Source: Vicinamibacterales bacterium
Lineage (GTDB): Bacteria; Acidobacteriota; Vicinamibacteria; Vicinamibacterales; 2-12-FULL-66-21
DNA length: 64,000 nt
Reading direction: 5' to 3'
Assembly: GCA_036496585.1 (NCBI GenBank)
Contig: DASXLB010000066.1
Coordinates: 122,724 to 186,723 of the forward strand
The notes under the pieces are model-generated. The model saw nothing but the letters and a program-made list of their open reading frames with translations. It was not told the DNA's origin and did not search any database. A program made the translations under genes and the position numbers. Below, piece after piece: positions 1 through 8,868 of the stretch (the stretch's first letter is position 1; each line of letters opens with the position of its first letter).

Positions 1-237
1 AAGCTGGACGAATACTTCTACGCGGGGTCCAAGGAAATCTCGGCGTGCACGGCGCGCGTGCGCAGCCCGATTGCCGCAGGTGAGATCGTCGACGTGCCGA
101 TGAGCTGTCCGAATCCAAAAGAAAAGGCCACCGGCAGCAATTTGATGTTCACCCACAGCGGCGGCGGCGGCAAGGTCAAGCCGACGGCGGTCAAGAAATT
201 CAGCGGCGAGGACACGGCGACGAAAAAGAAGTCGTGA
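1..237 (+). CDS. C-terminal end of an unrecognised protein (5' cut)
   Basis: An open frame runs from the first base to a TGA at 235-237 and gives 78 residues. The tail is polar and Lys-rich (it ends TATKKKS) and contains a GGGG run and two cysteines. There is no start inside the window, so the N-terminus is missing. I do not recognise the family. It ends about 56 bp before the next gene, which appears to have its own -10 box, so the two are probably transcribed separately. Confidence 0.6.
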   Translation, partial: KLDEYFYAGSKEISACTARVRSPIAAGEIVDVPMSCPNPKEKATGSNLMFTHSGGGGKVKPTAVKKFSGEDTATKKKS

Positions 238-281
238 CGGCCAACCGCTGGTTGGTCCGCTGGGGAGTCAGGCGCGCACGA

Positions 282-287
282 TAGAAT
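282..287 (+). promoter_or_regulatory. -10 box TAGAAT for the YfiT-like gene
   Basis: TAGAAT ends at 287. A transcript starting seven bases further on would begin at 294, the A of the ATG. No Shine-Dalgarno sequence lies between, so a leaderless mRNA is likely. No convincing -35 box is seen. Confidence 0.5.
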
Positions 288-293
288 GCGCGT

Positions 294-827
294 ATGACTC
301 CGCTGAGCGATGTCGATCCACGTTATCCCACCGGCAAGCTGACCTTCGACCGCGACGTCACCCCTGAGAAGCGGCGTCCGTGGATCGAATCGATTCGCAC
401 CACGCCTGCGAAGTTGCGCGCCGCCGCGACCGGCCTGACCGACACCCAGCTCGACACCCCGTACCGCGAGGGCGGCTGGACGGTCCGTCAGGTCATCCAT
501 CACGTGCCCGAGAGCCATGCGAACGCGTTCGTCCGTTTCAAACTGGCGCTCACCGAAGACTCGCCGACGATCAAGCCGTACAGCGAGGACGCCTGGGCGA
601 AACTGCCCGACGTGGCGCGCGCCTCGATCGAAAGTTCATTGAAATTGGTCGAGGCGCTGCACGAGCGGTGGGTGACGCTGCTCGACGTGATGACGGACGC
701 GGACTTCCGCCGGCCGCTGACGCACCCCGAGCGCGGCCAGATCACGCTCGACACGTTGCTGCAGATCTACGCCTGGCACGGGCCCCACCACATCGCCCAC
801 GTGGAGCTGGTCCGTCGCCGGACCTGA
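294..827 (+). CDS. YfiT/DinB-like putative metal-dependent hydrolase or thiol transferase
   Basis: 177 residues of the DinB/YfiT four-helix-bundle family. The N-terminal RYPTGK segment (10-15) is typical of YfiT. The metal-binding histidines are visible as HHVPESH (69-75) and HGPHHIAH (162-169), matching the three-His site of the family. Members are annotated as metal-dependent hydrolases or as bacillithiol/thiol S-transferases that act in the cytoplasm on electrophiles. Which thiol would be used here cannot be seen. The length is normal. The ATG sits at the predicted transcription start (see the -10 box at 282-287). Confidence 0.85.
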   Translation: MTPLSDVDPRYPTGKLTFDRDVTPEKRRPWIESIRTTPAKLRAAATGLTDTQLDTPYREGGWTVRQVIHHVPESHANAFVRFKLALTEDSPTIKPYSEDAWAKLPDVARASIESSLKLVEALHERWVTLLDVMTDADFRRPLTHPERGQITLDTLLQIYAWHGPHHIAHVELVRRRT

Positions 828-839
828 GAATTCGGTCCC

Positions 840-1229
840 TCAGACCCAGCGCGCCGCGTAGCTCGAGACGATCGGCAGCTGCCAGCGTTCGGCTGCGTGC
901 GCCTTGTATAGACAGAGGGCCCACACGGCGAGCAGGACGATCCACAGGACGTACGCGGCACCGATCATCAGCGAGACAGCCGCGGCGGACCAGAAGAGCG
1001 CGGCCAACGCCAGCACGTAACAGACGACGAGGGCCGCCGCCAGGCCGCCGAGGCCTAGGATCGACTGCCAGGCATGGAAACGGACGTCGGCGTGCCGCGT
1101 CTCGGCAAACAGCATCAGTGCGCCGGAGAACGGGCCCGCCAAGTAGGCCATCGTGGCCGCCGTTCGCGGGGTCAGCCCCGAAGACGTTGCCGGTTCGTGC
1201 CGGGATATCGGTGAGTCGACTGGTCCCAC
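840..1229 (-). CDS. DUF4870/UPF0132-like small membrane protein
   Basis: 129 residues with three hydrophobic segments (about 28-44, 56-82 and 85-108). The stretch ADVRFHAWQSI just after the first segment is the conserved RFHAxQS signature of the DUF4870/UPF0132 family of small integral membrane proteins of unknown role. The GTG start at 1229 gives a polar N-tail of about 27 residues. It lies head-to-tail downstream of the VWA gene at 1272-3347, only about 40 bp away, so co-transcription is possible. Confidence 0.72.
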   Translation of the reverse strand: MGPVDSPISRHEPATSSGLTPRTAATMAYLAGPFSGALMLFAETRHADVRFHAWQSILGLGGLAAALVVCYVLALAALFWSAAAVSLMIGAAYVLWIVLLAVWALCLYKAHAAERWQLPIVSSYAARWV

Positions 1230-1271
1230 GATAATCTCGAAGGAGCAGGAAGCAACTCACGTACCGCCGCG

Positions 1272-3347
1272 TTAACGCACCCGGAATTCCACTTCGCGGG
1301 TGACGGGGGTCGGCTTGCCAATCGTCGGCGTCGCCTCCAGGTGCAGCACATAGCGGCCCGGGGCGAACGTCGAGAGCGGGATCTTCGTGATCTGACCGTA
1401 GCCACCAGAACCCGCCGAGCCGCTCAGCTCTTCGCTGCGGCGCTCGTCCGACGTCGAGAACATGGACTTGCCGTCATCGGAGAGCACGGTCGTCTTGATG
1501 ACGACGCGATGCGGGGTCGAGGTGCCGAGATTGTCGTAGACCTCCGCGAACACCGTCAGTTCGTCGCCGCGGGAGAATTCGCGCGACGCACTCGGCGGGG
1601 CCGGCAGCACGTCCTTCAGGTCATTGCCCGCCGGGTTGGCGGTCGGCACGCGCGCTGATTCTGCCGACGACAGCACCAGGCCGCTCATCGCAATCGGGCC
1701 CTTGCTGAAGTCGGGCGCGTCGAGATCGCAGATGACGGTCCCGACGTTCCCGCCGCCTTCCCTGGCGCCGACCCGCACCTGGTACTTGCCGGGGGGCACC
1801 TTGAGCACGCGGACGACGCGGAACGGGCTGCGCATCGTGGTGACGTTCGGCTTGAGCACGACGCTGACCGTGTCGTGGGCCCCGTCCCTCACCTTCCCGG
1901 CGCCACTCTCGATTGCGTAGAGGGTCACCTCCAGCTCGTTGGCGTAGTGGCCGTCCGGACGCGGCGCGAACTGCATGGTGGTGCCGTCGACTTCGAGCGA
2001 CAAGGTGATGGCGTCGCGGCCGGGCGCGCCTTTGAAGGGGGCGGCAAACGCGCTGAGGGTGAGGCCGCTGATCGGAATCGGGCTCCCGAGCGCGTCCATC
2101 AGCGGCGCCGAGGTGCGTTCGGCCGGCGTCCCCTTCGCGGCGCTCTCCTTCTTGGTGGGAACCGGCGCGATGTAACCGCGGCGCGTCCGCACCTTGAGGC
2201 CGGGCCGGTTCACGGTGACCGTCACGTTCCTGAACCGGCCATCGTGCTTGTCGTTGGTCGGGTAATAGCCGATCACGTAGTAGCTGCTGCTGTCTTCGAG
2301 GATGCGGCCGAACGCGTCCGCGTAGTCGTTCTGGTTCAGGACCGCGAATCCGCCGGTTTCTTCGGCGATGGTATGCAGACTGTCGTGCTCGAGCCGCATC
2401 TCGTCGACGAGCTGCGTTGAATTGATCGACCCGTCGGCCGGCATGCCGCCGATCTCGATGGCGTCTTCCATTCCGCTCGCCAGGCCGCGCGGGTCGACGG
2501 TGTAGACGCTGATGTTGCCGCGCGTCGCCGCGGCGATGAACTCGTGCAGCTCGTTCTGCACGTCGGTCGTGTGCGGATTGCTGATGGCGTCGACGAGATC
2601 GTAGTTGATGCCTTCGCTGAAGAACACCACCGCCTTGCGCCGGCCGCGCATCCCCGCCATGTAGTCGGCGAGCCCCTTCAGCGTACGGAGCGTGTTGCGC
2701 GCGTTGTTGTAGCGCATCATGTCGTTGAAGGACGCATTCATGTTCGACGACGCGCCGGGCGTGTCGCGGTTCATGTAGTAGTCCTGCAGCCGGGCCTGGG
2801 TCGAGGATTCCTCCTTGTTGCCGATCGCGCCGTCGATCGCCCGCACCGCCAGCGCGCGGTTGCTGGTGAAGTCCTGCATCGCCTTGCCGTAGCCCGAGGT
2901 GTCGACGACCGCGACCATGTCGTTGGCGCCGACGTAGCGCTCGACGAACTGCCGCGCCGCGGCGCGCGCCCGCGGCGTGCGGCTGACGGCGGTGTTCAGG
3001 TCGTCGAGCACGATCACGAACACCCGTCCCTCGAACGGCTGCCGGTTCGACACGACGTCGGCCGGGATCGGCTTGTTGGTGTAGAGCGGCGGATCGACGC
3101 GTTCGACCGGGATGTCGACCATCGAAAAGGCGGTCAGCGTCTGCGGCACGCCTGCTTCCACGACCTTGAAGTCGTCGCGGGTCAGACCGCGGACGAAGTG
3201 CCCCTGCGCGTCGGTGACGCTCGCGTCGACCTCGACGTAGTTGACCTCGACCTTGAACGTGATCGACGGCTGGGGCGTTTGTGACTGCGGCGGCGGCGCG
3301 GCCTGGAGCAGGGTCGCCGCCAGAGCGAACGTGGTGGTAAATCGCAT
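1272..3347 (-). CDS. VWFA-related Acidobacterial domain protein
   Basis: 691 residues. A signal peptide (about 1-17, ending LLQAAPP) is followed by VNYVEVDASVTDAQG and LTRDDFKVVEAG. This is the Ig-like/carboxypeptidase-regulatory start typical of the Acidobacterial VWA family (TIGR03436 type). The VWA domain follows, with FVIVLDDLNTAVSR in place of a strict MIDAS motif and then the AVVFFSEGINYDL strand. The C-terminal 280 residues are beta-rich and unassigned. It is probably exported, but substrate and partners are unknown. A TATAAT box at 3382-3377 on the minus strand gives a leader of about 22 nt. A second member of the family lies at 51108-53459. Confidence 0.88.
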   Translation of the reverse strand: MRFTTTFALAATLLQAAPPPQSQTPQPSITFKVEVNYVEVDASVTDAQGHFVRGLTRDDFKVVEAGVPQTLTAFSMVDIPVERVDPPLYTNKPIPADVVSNRQPFEGRVFVIVLDDLNTAVSRTPRARAAARQFVERYVGANDMVAVVDTSGYGKAMQDFTSNRALAVRAIDGAIGNKEESSTQARLQDYYMNRDTPGASSNMNASFNDMMRYNNARNTLRTLKGLADYMAGMRGRRKAVVFFSEGINYDLVDAISNPHTTDVQNELHEFIAAATRGNISVYTVDPRGLASGMEDAIEIGGMPADGSINSTQLVDEMRLEHDSLHTIAEETGGFAVLNQNDYADAFGRILEDSSSYYVIGYYPTNDKHDGRFRNVTVTVNRPGLKVRTRRGYIAPVPTKKESAAKGTPAERTSAPLMDALGSPIPISGLTLSAFAAPFKGAPGRDAITLSLEVDGTTMQFAPRPDGHYANELEVTLYAIESGAGKVRDGAHDTVSVVLKPNVTTMRSPFRVVRVLKVPPGKYQVRVGAREGGGNVGTVICDLDAPDFSKGPIAMSGLVLSSAESARVPTANPAGNDLKDVLPAPPSASREFSRGDELTVFAEVYDNLGTSTPHRVVIKTTVLSDDGKSMFSTSDERRSEELSGSAGSGGYGQITKIPLSTFAPGRYVLHLEATPTIGKPTPVTREVEFRVR

Positions 3348-3376
3348 AGGTACTTCAGGGCAGGCGCGGCACTCTC

Positions 3377-3382
3377 ATTATA
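3377..3382 (-). promoter_or_regulatory. -10 box TATAAT for the VWA gene
   Basis: Read on the minus strand this is a perfect TATAAT, predicting a start at about 3370 and a 22-nt leader to the ATG at 3347. It faces away from the M24 gene promoter, so 3348-3551 is a divergent promoter region. No clear -35 box is visible. Confidence 0.5.
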
Positions 3383-3539
3383 GCGAGCGGCATCGTCGCC
3401 GGGTCCGAAGCGCTGCCGGCCGCGCCGAAGTGTGAAAAAAGCATGTTCGCGACCCCGAAGGCGGTCAACGCCCTGGCTGCCGAGCCGGCCGGCCGGCCCG
3501 GCATCCGTCCCTGCCGTCCGGTTCCCCGGGCTTAACGTC

Positions 3540-3545
3540 TATACT
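3540..3545 (+). promoter_or_regulatory. -10 box TATACT for the M24 peptidase gene
   Basis: TATACT ends at 3545, so the predicted +1 is 3552, the A of the chosen ATG. This supports a leaderless transcript and the internal start at 3552 rather than the in-frame ATG at 3432. Confidence 0.55.
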
Positions 3546-3551
3546 CACACG

Positions 3552-4730
3552 ATGTCGCTGTCGATTCCGGCTGTCCAACGCGCCCTCCAGGAAGACGGGC
3601 TCGACGGCTGGCTCCTCTACGATTTTCACGGTTCGAATCCGATTGCCCGCCGCCTGGCCGGCCTCGACGGCACCGGCAAGATGACGACACGGCGTTGGTA
3701 CTACCTGATTCCGGCGAGCGGCGAACCGCGCAAGTTGATGCACGCGATCGAGCCGTTCAACCTCGACCACCTCCCCGGGAACAAGACGATCTACTCGCAG
3801 CGCGAAACGCTGACGGCGGGGTTGACGCGCGTGCTCGCCGGCATGCCGCGGATCGCGATGGAGTACTCGCCGAACAACGCCATCCCCTACATTTCGCGCG
3901 TCGACGCGGGCACGGTCGAGGCCGTGCGCGCCATCGGCACCGAGGTGGTCTCGTCGGGCGATCTCGTGCAGCGCTTCGAGGCGGTGTGGTCCGGCGACGC
4001 CCTGCGCACGCATCGCGCCGCGTCCGACGCGCTCTACCGGATCAAGGACCGCGCGTTTGCGCTCGTCCGGGACGCCGGCCGCGCCGGCCGCGCCATCACG
4101 GAGATGGACGTGCAGCGCGCCATGGTCGGCTGGTTCGAGGAGGAAGGGCTCTTCGCCGACGCGCCGCCGGTCGTCGCCGCGCAGGAAAACGCCGGCAACC
4201 CGCACTACATGCCGACCGACGCAAAGCACCGCTCCATCGGCCGCGGCGAGATCGTCCTGCTCGACCTCTGGGGCAAGCTGCGATCCGCCGGTTCGGTGTA
4301 TGCGGACATCACCTGGGTGGGGTTCACCGGCGGCGCGGTGCCGGACGCCTACGTCAAGGCCTTCAACGCGGCACGCGACGGACGCGACGCCGCCATCGCG
4401 CTGGTCAAGGCGCGGGCCGCCGAGGGGCGCGAGATCCGCGGCTTCGAGGTCGACCGCGCCTGCCGCGACGTGATCGAGCGGGCCGGCTACGGGGCCCAGT
4501 TCATTCACCGCACCGGCCACAGCCTCGGCACCGAGGTCCACGGCAACGGCGTGCACATGGACGACTACGAGACGCACGACGAGCGGCGCCTGATCCCCGG
4601 CACCGGGTTTACCATTGAACCTGGCGTCTATACCCAGGACTTCGGTGTCCGGACCGAGATCAACATGTATGTCGGCGATCGCGAGGCTACGGTCACCGGC
4701 CCGCCGCAGACGGAATTCGTGCTCCTGTAA
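3552..4730 (+). CDS. M24 family metallopeptidase (Xaa-Pro dipeptidase-like)
   Basis: 392 residues in the creatinase/aminopeptidase-P fold. It has an N-terminal non-catalytic domain and a C-terminal pita-bread domain with the five metal ligands: Asp in LLDLWGK, Asp in YADITWVGF, His in HRTGHSLG, Glu in FTIEPGVY and Glu in RTEINMYV. It should be a cytoplasmic dimetal peptidase cleaving X-Pro or similar bonds. The frame is open from 3432, but those 40 residues are Arg/Pro-rich and unlike the family. The ATG at 3552 begins MSLSIPAVQRAL, where homology would be expected, and sits on the predicted +1. Confidence 0.87.
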   Translation: MSLSIPAVQRALQEDGLDGWLLYDFHGSNPIARRLAGLDGTGKMTTRRWYYLIPASGEPRKLMHAIEPFNLDHLPGNKTIYSQRETLTAGLTRVLAGMPRIAMEYSPNNAIPYISRVDAGTVEAVRAIGTEVVSSGDLVQRFEAVWSGDALRTHRAASDALYRIKDRAFALVRDAGRAGRAITEMDVQRAMVGWFEEEGLFADAPPVVAAQENAGNPHYMPTDAKHRSIGRGEIVLLDLWGKLRSAGSVYADITWVGFTGGAVPDAYVKAFNAARDGRDAAIALVKARAAEGREIRGFEVDRACRDVIERAGYGAQFIHRTGHSLGTEVHGNGVHMDDYETHDERRLIPGTGFTIEPGVYTQDFGVRTEINMYVGDREATVTGPPQTEFVLL

Positions 4731-4746
4731 CCTGTTCGGAATGGTC

Positions 4747-4757
4747 GTTGGGAATTG
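4747..4757 (+). repeat. GTTGGGAATTG intergenic repeat, copy 1
   Basis: This 11-mer recurs exactly at 15503-15513 and 18454-18464, each time just upstream of a start codon. Here it runs into GGGAGTGGGGAG, which supplies the Shine-Dalgarno for the ATG at 4776. Confidence 0.55.
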
Positions 4758-4775
4758 GGAGTGGGGAGTTCTCTA

Positions 4776-6404
4776 ATGTCGACTGGAAAGACCTCGGCCT
4801 TTTATATCGTCCTGACCGCCGTCGCCGGCATGGCGGTCGGCGTCGTCATCACCGCGCGGCTCGATTTGACCCCCACGTCGTCGGCGCAGACGATGGCGGT
4901 GCCGCCGGTCAACAGCGCGCCGCTGACGGGCGCCATCGACGCAACGACCTTCCGCACGATCGCGAAAGTGAACGCGCCGGCGGTCGTCAACATCCAGACC
5001 GAGGTGCGGCAGCGCGGCCGCGACCTGACCGAATACTTCGGCAGCGGCGGCGATGACCTGCTGCGCCGCTTCTTCGGCGGCGACGACCAGGGAAACCAGG
5101 GAAACCAGGGGAACCAGGCGCCGCCGCGACGCAACCGCGGCGGGCAGGGCAGCCAGGGCGGTCAAGGGAACCAGGGCGGCCGTCAGCAGCAGGAGCCCGT
5201 GCTCGAAGGGGCGGGCACCGGCTTCATCATCGACAAGGCCGGGTTCATCCTGACCAACAACCACGTGATCGACGGAGCCGAGACGATCCGGGTCAGCCTC
5301 TACGGCGCGGAACGGCTCGAATCCTATGCGGCGAAGGTGGTCGGCCACGACACGCTGAGCGACAGCGCGCTGATCCAGCTCACCGAGATGCCGCCGCAGC
5401 CGCTGACCGAGGTGAAGCTCGGCGATTCCGACCAGATGCAGCCGGGCGACTGGGTGATGGCGATCGGCAATCCGTTCCGCCTCGGCCACAGCGTCAGCGT
5501 CGGCGTGATCAGCGCGCTCGGCCGTCCGTTCGGCGGCGTGCCCGGCCGCGAACAGAACATGCTGCAGACCGACGCCGCGATCAACCCCGGCAACTCGGGC
5601 GGCCCGCTGCTCAACGTGCGCGGCGAAGTCGTCGGCATGAACACCGCGATCTACACGGACCAGCGCTCGGCCAACATCGGCATCGGCTTCGCCACGCCGA
5701 TGAACACGATCCGCGACCTGCTGCCGCAACTGCGCAACGGCAAGGTCGTCCGCGGCGTCATCGGGGTCACCGTGTCGAAGGATCACCTCACGCCCGAGAC
5801 GGCGAAGGCGTTCGGGCTACCTAACGCCAGCGGCGCGCTCATCGCCACCGTCAACCCCAACGGTCCTGCCGACAAGGCCGGCCTCGAGCCCGGCGACGTC
5901 GTCATCGACTTCAACGGCAAGCCGGTCAAGGACAGCGATTCGCTGGTGGCGATGGTGGTCAACACCAAGCCGGGCACCCCGGTGCCGCTCACGCTCTTCC
6001 GCAACAACCAGCGCAAGAACCTGAGCGTCACCATCGACGAGCTCGATCTCGATGCCGAGCAGTCGCGCGGTGCGCGGCGCGGCAGCACGCCCGAACAGCC
6101 GCAGCCGGAAGCCACGACCACCGGATTCGGCATGACGCTCGACGCCATCACGCCCGACGTGGCGCGCCGTCTCGATCTCCCCGGCAACACCGGCGGCGCG
6201 ATCGTGACCGACGTCGATCACAACAGCGCCGCCGACAAGGCGGGCATCGCCCCGGGTGACGTCATCCTCGAGGTGAACCGCCACAAGGTGTCGAACACCA
6301 GCCAGGTGACGCGCGAACTGCAGACCGTGCAGCCGGGCCAGCCGGCGTTCCTCCTGGTCTGGCGCGACGGCAGCAGCGTGTTCGTGACGATGACGAAACG
6401 CTAG
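4776..6404 (+). CDS. HtrA/DegP-type serine protease with two PDZ domains
   Basis: 542 residues. An N-terminal membrane anchor/signal (about 9-27) is followed by a trypsin-like domain with the triad His163 (TNNHVIDGA), Asp196 (LSDSALI) and Ser274 (PGNSGGPLL), then two PDZ domains (about 325-415 and 445-540). It should be a periplasmic or membrane-tethered protease/chaperone handling misfolded envelope proteins. Residues 102-141 form a low-complexity Gly/Asn/Gln linker in the region of the LA loop, built from a 9-bp repeat. The ATG at 4776 is preferred over the upstream GTG because GGGGAG lies eight bases before it. Confidence 0.92.
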   Translation: MSTGKTSAFYIVLTAVAGMAVGVVITARLDLTPTSSAQTMAVPPVNSAPLTGAIDATTFRTIAKVNAPAVVNIQTEVRQRGRDLTEYFGSGGDDLLRRFFGGDDQGNQGNQGNQAPPRRNRGGQGSQGGQGNQGGRQQQEPVLEGAGTGFIIDKAGFILTNNHVIDGAETIRVSLYGAERLESYAAKVVGHDTLSDSALIQLTEMPPQPLTEVKLGDSDQMQPGDWVMAIGNPFRLGHSVSVGVISALGRPFGGVPGREQNMLQTDAAINPGNSGGPLLNVRGEVVGMNTAIYTDQRSANIGIGFATPMNTIRDLLPQLRNGKVVRGVIGVTVSKDHLTPETAKAFGLPNASGALIATVNPNGPADKAGLEPGDVVIDFNGKPVKDSDSLVAMVVNTKPGTPVPLTLFRNNQRKNLSVTIDELDLDAEQSRGARRGSTPEQPQPEATTTGFGMTLDAITPDVARRLDLPGNTGGAIVTDVDHNSAADKAGIAPGDVILEVNRHKVSNTSQVTRELQTVQPGQPAFLLVWRDGSSVFVTMTKR

Positions 6405-6428
6405 GATGTGGATGGGGGTTGGCGATTG

Positions 6429-7304
6429 ATGAATCCTTCGTCTTCAGTCGCCGATCGCCGTCTTCCAGCCTCTGCCTGGATCGGCCTCGCGGTCATCGTG
6501 ATCTCCGAGGCGGGCGTGCTCGCCCGACTCGAGCCGTTCTGGTCGTGGCACACGCCCCTCGCCTGGACGGGCTACATCGTCTTCGTCGACGGCGTGATCT
6601 GGCTGGTACGGGGCGAGTCTCCGATCCGCAACGATCGCGCCGAGATGGCCTTCATGGCGATCGCCGGCATTCCGCTGTGGATCGTCTTCGAGCTGTTCAA
6701 CAAGTACACGCTGCACAACTGGCACTACGTCGGCCTCCCCGATCTGCTGCTGGTGCGTTACGTCGGCTACGCGTGGGCCTTCGCCACGATCCTGCCGGCC
6801 ATCTTCGAAACGGCGGAGCTCGTGGGCGCGCTGCGCGACCGTCGGGCGCCGGCGTTCCGGCGCGCCGTCCCGCCGAAGGTGCCGATCAATCTGGCCGGCT
6901 GGCTCAGCATCGCGGCCGGCGCCGCGATGTTGCTGTGGCCGATCGTGCATCCCTCGCCGTGGCTGGCGGCGCCGGTCTGGCTCGGATTCATCTTCCTGCT
7001 CGATCCGATCAACGCCCACGCCGGAGCCGAGTCGCTGCGGGGCGACTTCGCGGCCCGGCACTTTGGGCGGCTGGTCAACCTGCTCTGGGGCGGCCTGGCG
7101 TGCGGGCTCGTCTGGGAGTGCTGGAACTACTGGGCGCGGACCAAGTGGATCTACACGGTTCCGGTGCCGCCGCACGTCAAGCTGTTCGAGATGCCGCTGG
7201 CCGGCTATCTCGGCTTTCCGGCTTTCGCGGTCGAATGTTTCGTGATGTACGTTTTCGTGCGGCACGTCATCTGGCGTGGAGCGTCGCGGCCGATCGCACT
7301 ATAA
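6429..7304 (+). CDS. unrecognised polytopic membrane protein
   Basis: 291 residues with about seven or eight hydrophobic segments, starting AWIGLAVIVISEAGVLA. It is rich in Trp and Tyr, with a notable WECWNYWARTKWIY stretch (near residues 233-246) between the last helices. I do not recognise the family. No catalytic motif stands out, and a cyclase or desaturase-like fold cannot be excluded. It starts 24 bp after the HtrA stop, so it may be co-transcribed with it. The ATG at 6429 follows GATGGGGGTTGG. Confidence 0.65.
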   Translation: MNPSSSVADRRLPASAWIGLAVIVISEAGVLARLEPFWSWHTPLAWTGYIVFVDGVIWLVRGESPIRNDRAEMAFMAIAGIPLWIVFELFNKYTLHNWHYVGLPDLLLVRYVGYAWAFATILPAIFETAELVGALRDRRAPAFRRAVPPKVPINLAGWLSIAAGAAMLLWPIVHPSPWLAAPVWLGFIFLLDPINAHAGAESLRGDFAARHFGRLVNLLWGGLACGLVWECWNYWARTKWIYTVPVPPHVKLFEMPLAGYLGFPAFAVECFVMYVFVRHVIWRGASRPIAL

Positions 7305-7305
7305 T
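7300..7305 (+). promoter_or_regulatory. -10 box TATAAT for the CYTH gene
   Basis: A perfect TATAAT overlaps the stop of the preceding gene. It predicts a start near 7312 and an 18-nt leader that carries the GGAGG Shine-Dalgarno before the ATG at 7330. The -35 region (TGGAGC at 7277) is weak. Confidence 0.5.
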
Positions 7306-7329
7306 CCGCGGCGGCCACGGGGAGGGCAC

Positions 7330-7890
7330 ATGGGGACGACGACGCTCGAGCGCGAAGTGAAGCTGAGGTTCGACACGGTCGAGCAGGCGCACGAGGCCGT
7401 CGAGGCGGCCGGCGCCACCCCGCTGCTCGGGCGGCGCCTGCAGGAAGACGCGCTCCTCGACGACGAGCACGAGTCGCTGCGCCGGCGTGGGTGTGCGCTG
7501 CGCATCCGCTGCGAGAACGGCAAGAGCCGCATCACCTTCAAGGGCCCGATCCAGCCCTCGACCATGAAGCTGCGCGACGAATTCGAAACTGTCGTCGGCG
7601 ACGGCCAGATGCTGCTGCGAATCTTCGAGGATCTCGGCTATCACGTCTGGTTCCGCTACGAGAAGTACCGCGAGGAATTCGCGCACGAGGACGTCATCGT
7701 CGCGATCGACGAGACGCCGGTCGGGGTGTTCGTCGAGATCGAAGGCGGCGAACACGGGATCGCGGCGATGGCCGAGCGGCTCGGCCGCACGCCGGAGGAA
7801 TACGTGCTCGACTCGTATCGCGGACTGTTCCTGCAGCTCCGCGACGAAAAGGGGCTCGCCGGATCCGACATGGTGTTTTCGACGGATTGA
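7330..7890 (+). CDS. CYTH domain protein (class IV adenylate cyclase / triphosphatase fold)
   Basis: 186 residues. The CYTH signature ExExK is seen at the N-terminus as EREVK (7-11). It is followed by the alternating charged strands of the tunnel fold (ALRIRCENGKSRITFKGP, then KYREEF and VFVEIEGG). Family members hydrolyse inorganic or organic triphosphates, or make cAMP (CyaB type), using Mg2+ or Mn2+. The sequence alone does not decide which. The ATG at 7330 has GGAGG six bases upstream. Only one base separates its stop from the next gene, so the two form an operon. Confidence 0.82.
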   Translation: MGTTTLEREVKLRFDTVEQAHEAVEAAGATPLLGRRLQEDALLDDEHESLRRRGCALRIRCENGKSRITFKGPIQPSTMKLRDEFETVVGDGQMLLRIFEDLGYHVWFRYEKYREEFAHEDVIVAIDETPVGVFVEIEGGEHGIAAMAERLGRTPEEYVLDSYRGLFLQLRDEKGLAGSDMVFSTD

Positions 7891-7891
7891 A

Positions 7892-8851
7892 ATGCGCGCG
7901 CTGGTGCTGACGGCGGGGTTGGGCACGCGGCTCGAGCCCCTGACGCTGGCGCGTGCGAAGGCCGCCGCTCCCGTCGACGGCGATCCGATCGCGCGCCGGA
8001 CCATTCGGTGGCTGGTCTCGCACGGCATCAGCGAGATTGTCCTCAACCTGCATCACCGGCCCGACTCGATTGCCGCGGCCGTCGGGGACGGCGCCGATCT
8101 TGGCGCGCGGGTTCGATACTCGTGGGAGTCGCCGGTACTGGGCTCGGCGGGTGGACCGCGGCACGCGCTGCCGCTGCTGACCGATCGCGCGAGCGCGCCG
8201 GGACGGGACGCCGCCGCCGAGCCCGAAGACGCCTTCGTGCTCGTCAACGGCGACACACTCACCGACGTCGATCTCGTGTCGATGATCCGCGCCCATCGCG
8301 ACCGCGGCGCGCTCGTTTCGATGGCGCTCGTGCGGAATCCGCGCCCCGACAAGTACGGAGGGGTGCTGCTCGACGAACGCGGCGCGATCACCGGTTTCAC
8401 GCGGCGCGGCTCGCCGGGGCCGTCGTTCCATTTCATCGGACCGCAGGTCGTGCAGGCATCGGTCTTCGCGGACCTGCCCGACGGGGTCCCGTCGGAATCG
8501 GTGCTCGAGGTCTATCCCCGCCTGATGCGCGAGCGGCCGGGCTCGGTGGCCGGTTTCGTGGGCGACTGGAGCTTCCGCGATATCGGCACTCCGGCGGATC
8601 TGCTCGCGACCTCGCTCGCACTGGCGGCGGCTGATGGACGACCCGACCGCCCGCGGTGGGGCCGTGACGTGCGCGTCGATCCGTCGGCGCAGATCACGCG
8701 TTCGGTCCTCTGGGACGACGTGGTCGTCGGGGCCGGAGCCGCGCTCCGCGACTGTGTCGTCGCCGACCACGTCGTCATCCCGCCGGGCGCACGGTACTCG
8801 AACTCGGCCATCGTCGCCGGCCCGTCCGGCTTGGTCGTCGCGGCGCTGTAG
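7892..8851 (+). CDS. sugar-1-phosphate nucleotidyltransferase (MurU-like)
   Basis: 319 residues. The N-terminal Rossmann-like NTP_transferase domain has LTAGLGTRLEPLT (6-18, the GxGxR nucleotide loop), a Lys at about 24 and VNGDTLTDVDL (metal-binding Asp). About 75 extra C-terminal residues look like a left-handed beta-helix (SAQITRSVLWDDVVVGAGA). It couples a sugar-1-phosphate to NTP. The kinase in the next gene suggests N-acetylmuramate-1-phosphate uridylyltransferase activity as in the MurU/AmgK recycling route. Classic MurU is shorter and lacks the beta-helix, so another sugar is possible. Confidence 0.8.
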   Translation: MRALVLTAGLGTRLEPLTLARAKAAAPVDGDPIARRTIRWLVSHGISEIVLNLHHRPDSIAAAVGDGADLGARVRYSWESPVLGSAGGPRHALPLLTDRASAPGRDAAAEPEDAFVLVNGDTLTDVDLVSMIRAHRDRGALVSMALVRNPRPDKYGGVLLDERGAITGFTRRGSPGPSFHFIGPQVVQASVFADLPDGVPSESVLEVYPRLMRERPGSVAGFVGDWSFRDIGTPADLLATSLALAAADGRPDRPRWGRDVRVDPSAQITRSVLWDDVVVGAGAALRDCVVADHVVIPPGARYSNSAIVAGPSGLVVAAL

Positions 8852-8868
8852 CTGACTGCGGCGCACGT

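Noticed and set aside
3432-3551. N-terminal 40-residue extension of the M24 peptidase from ATG 3432
   Set aside because: The extension is Arg/Pro-rich and unlike the family, and the -10 box at 3540-3545 lies inside it, predicting +1 at the internal ATG 3552.
3630-3640. tRNA T-loop-like string GGTTCGAATCC
   Set aside because: It lies inside the M24 coding sequence (HGSNPI) and no acceptor, D or anticodon arms can be built around it.
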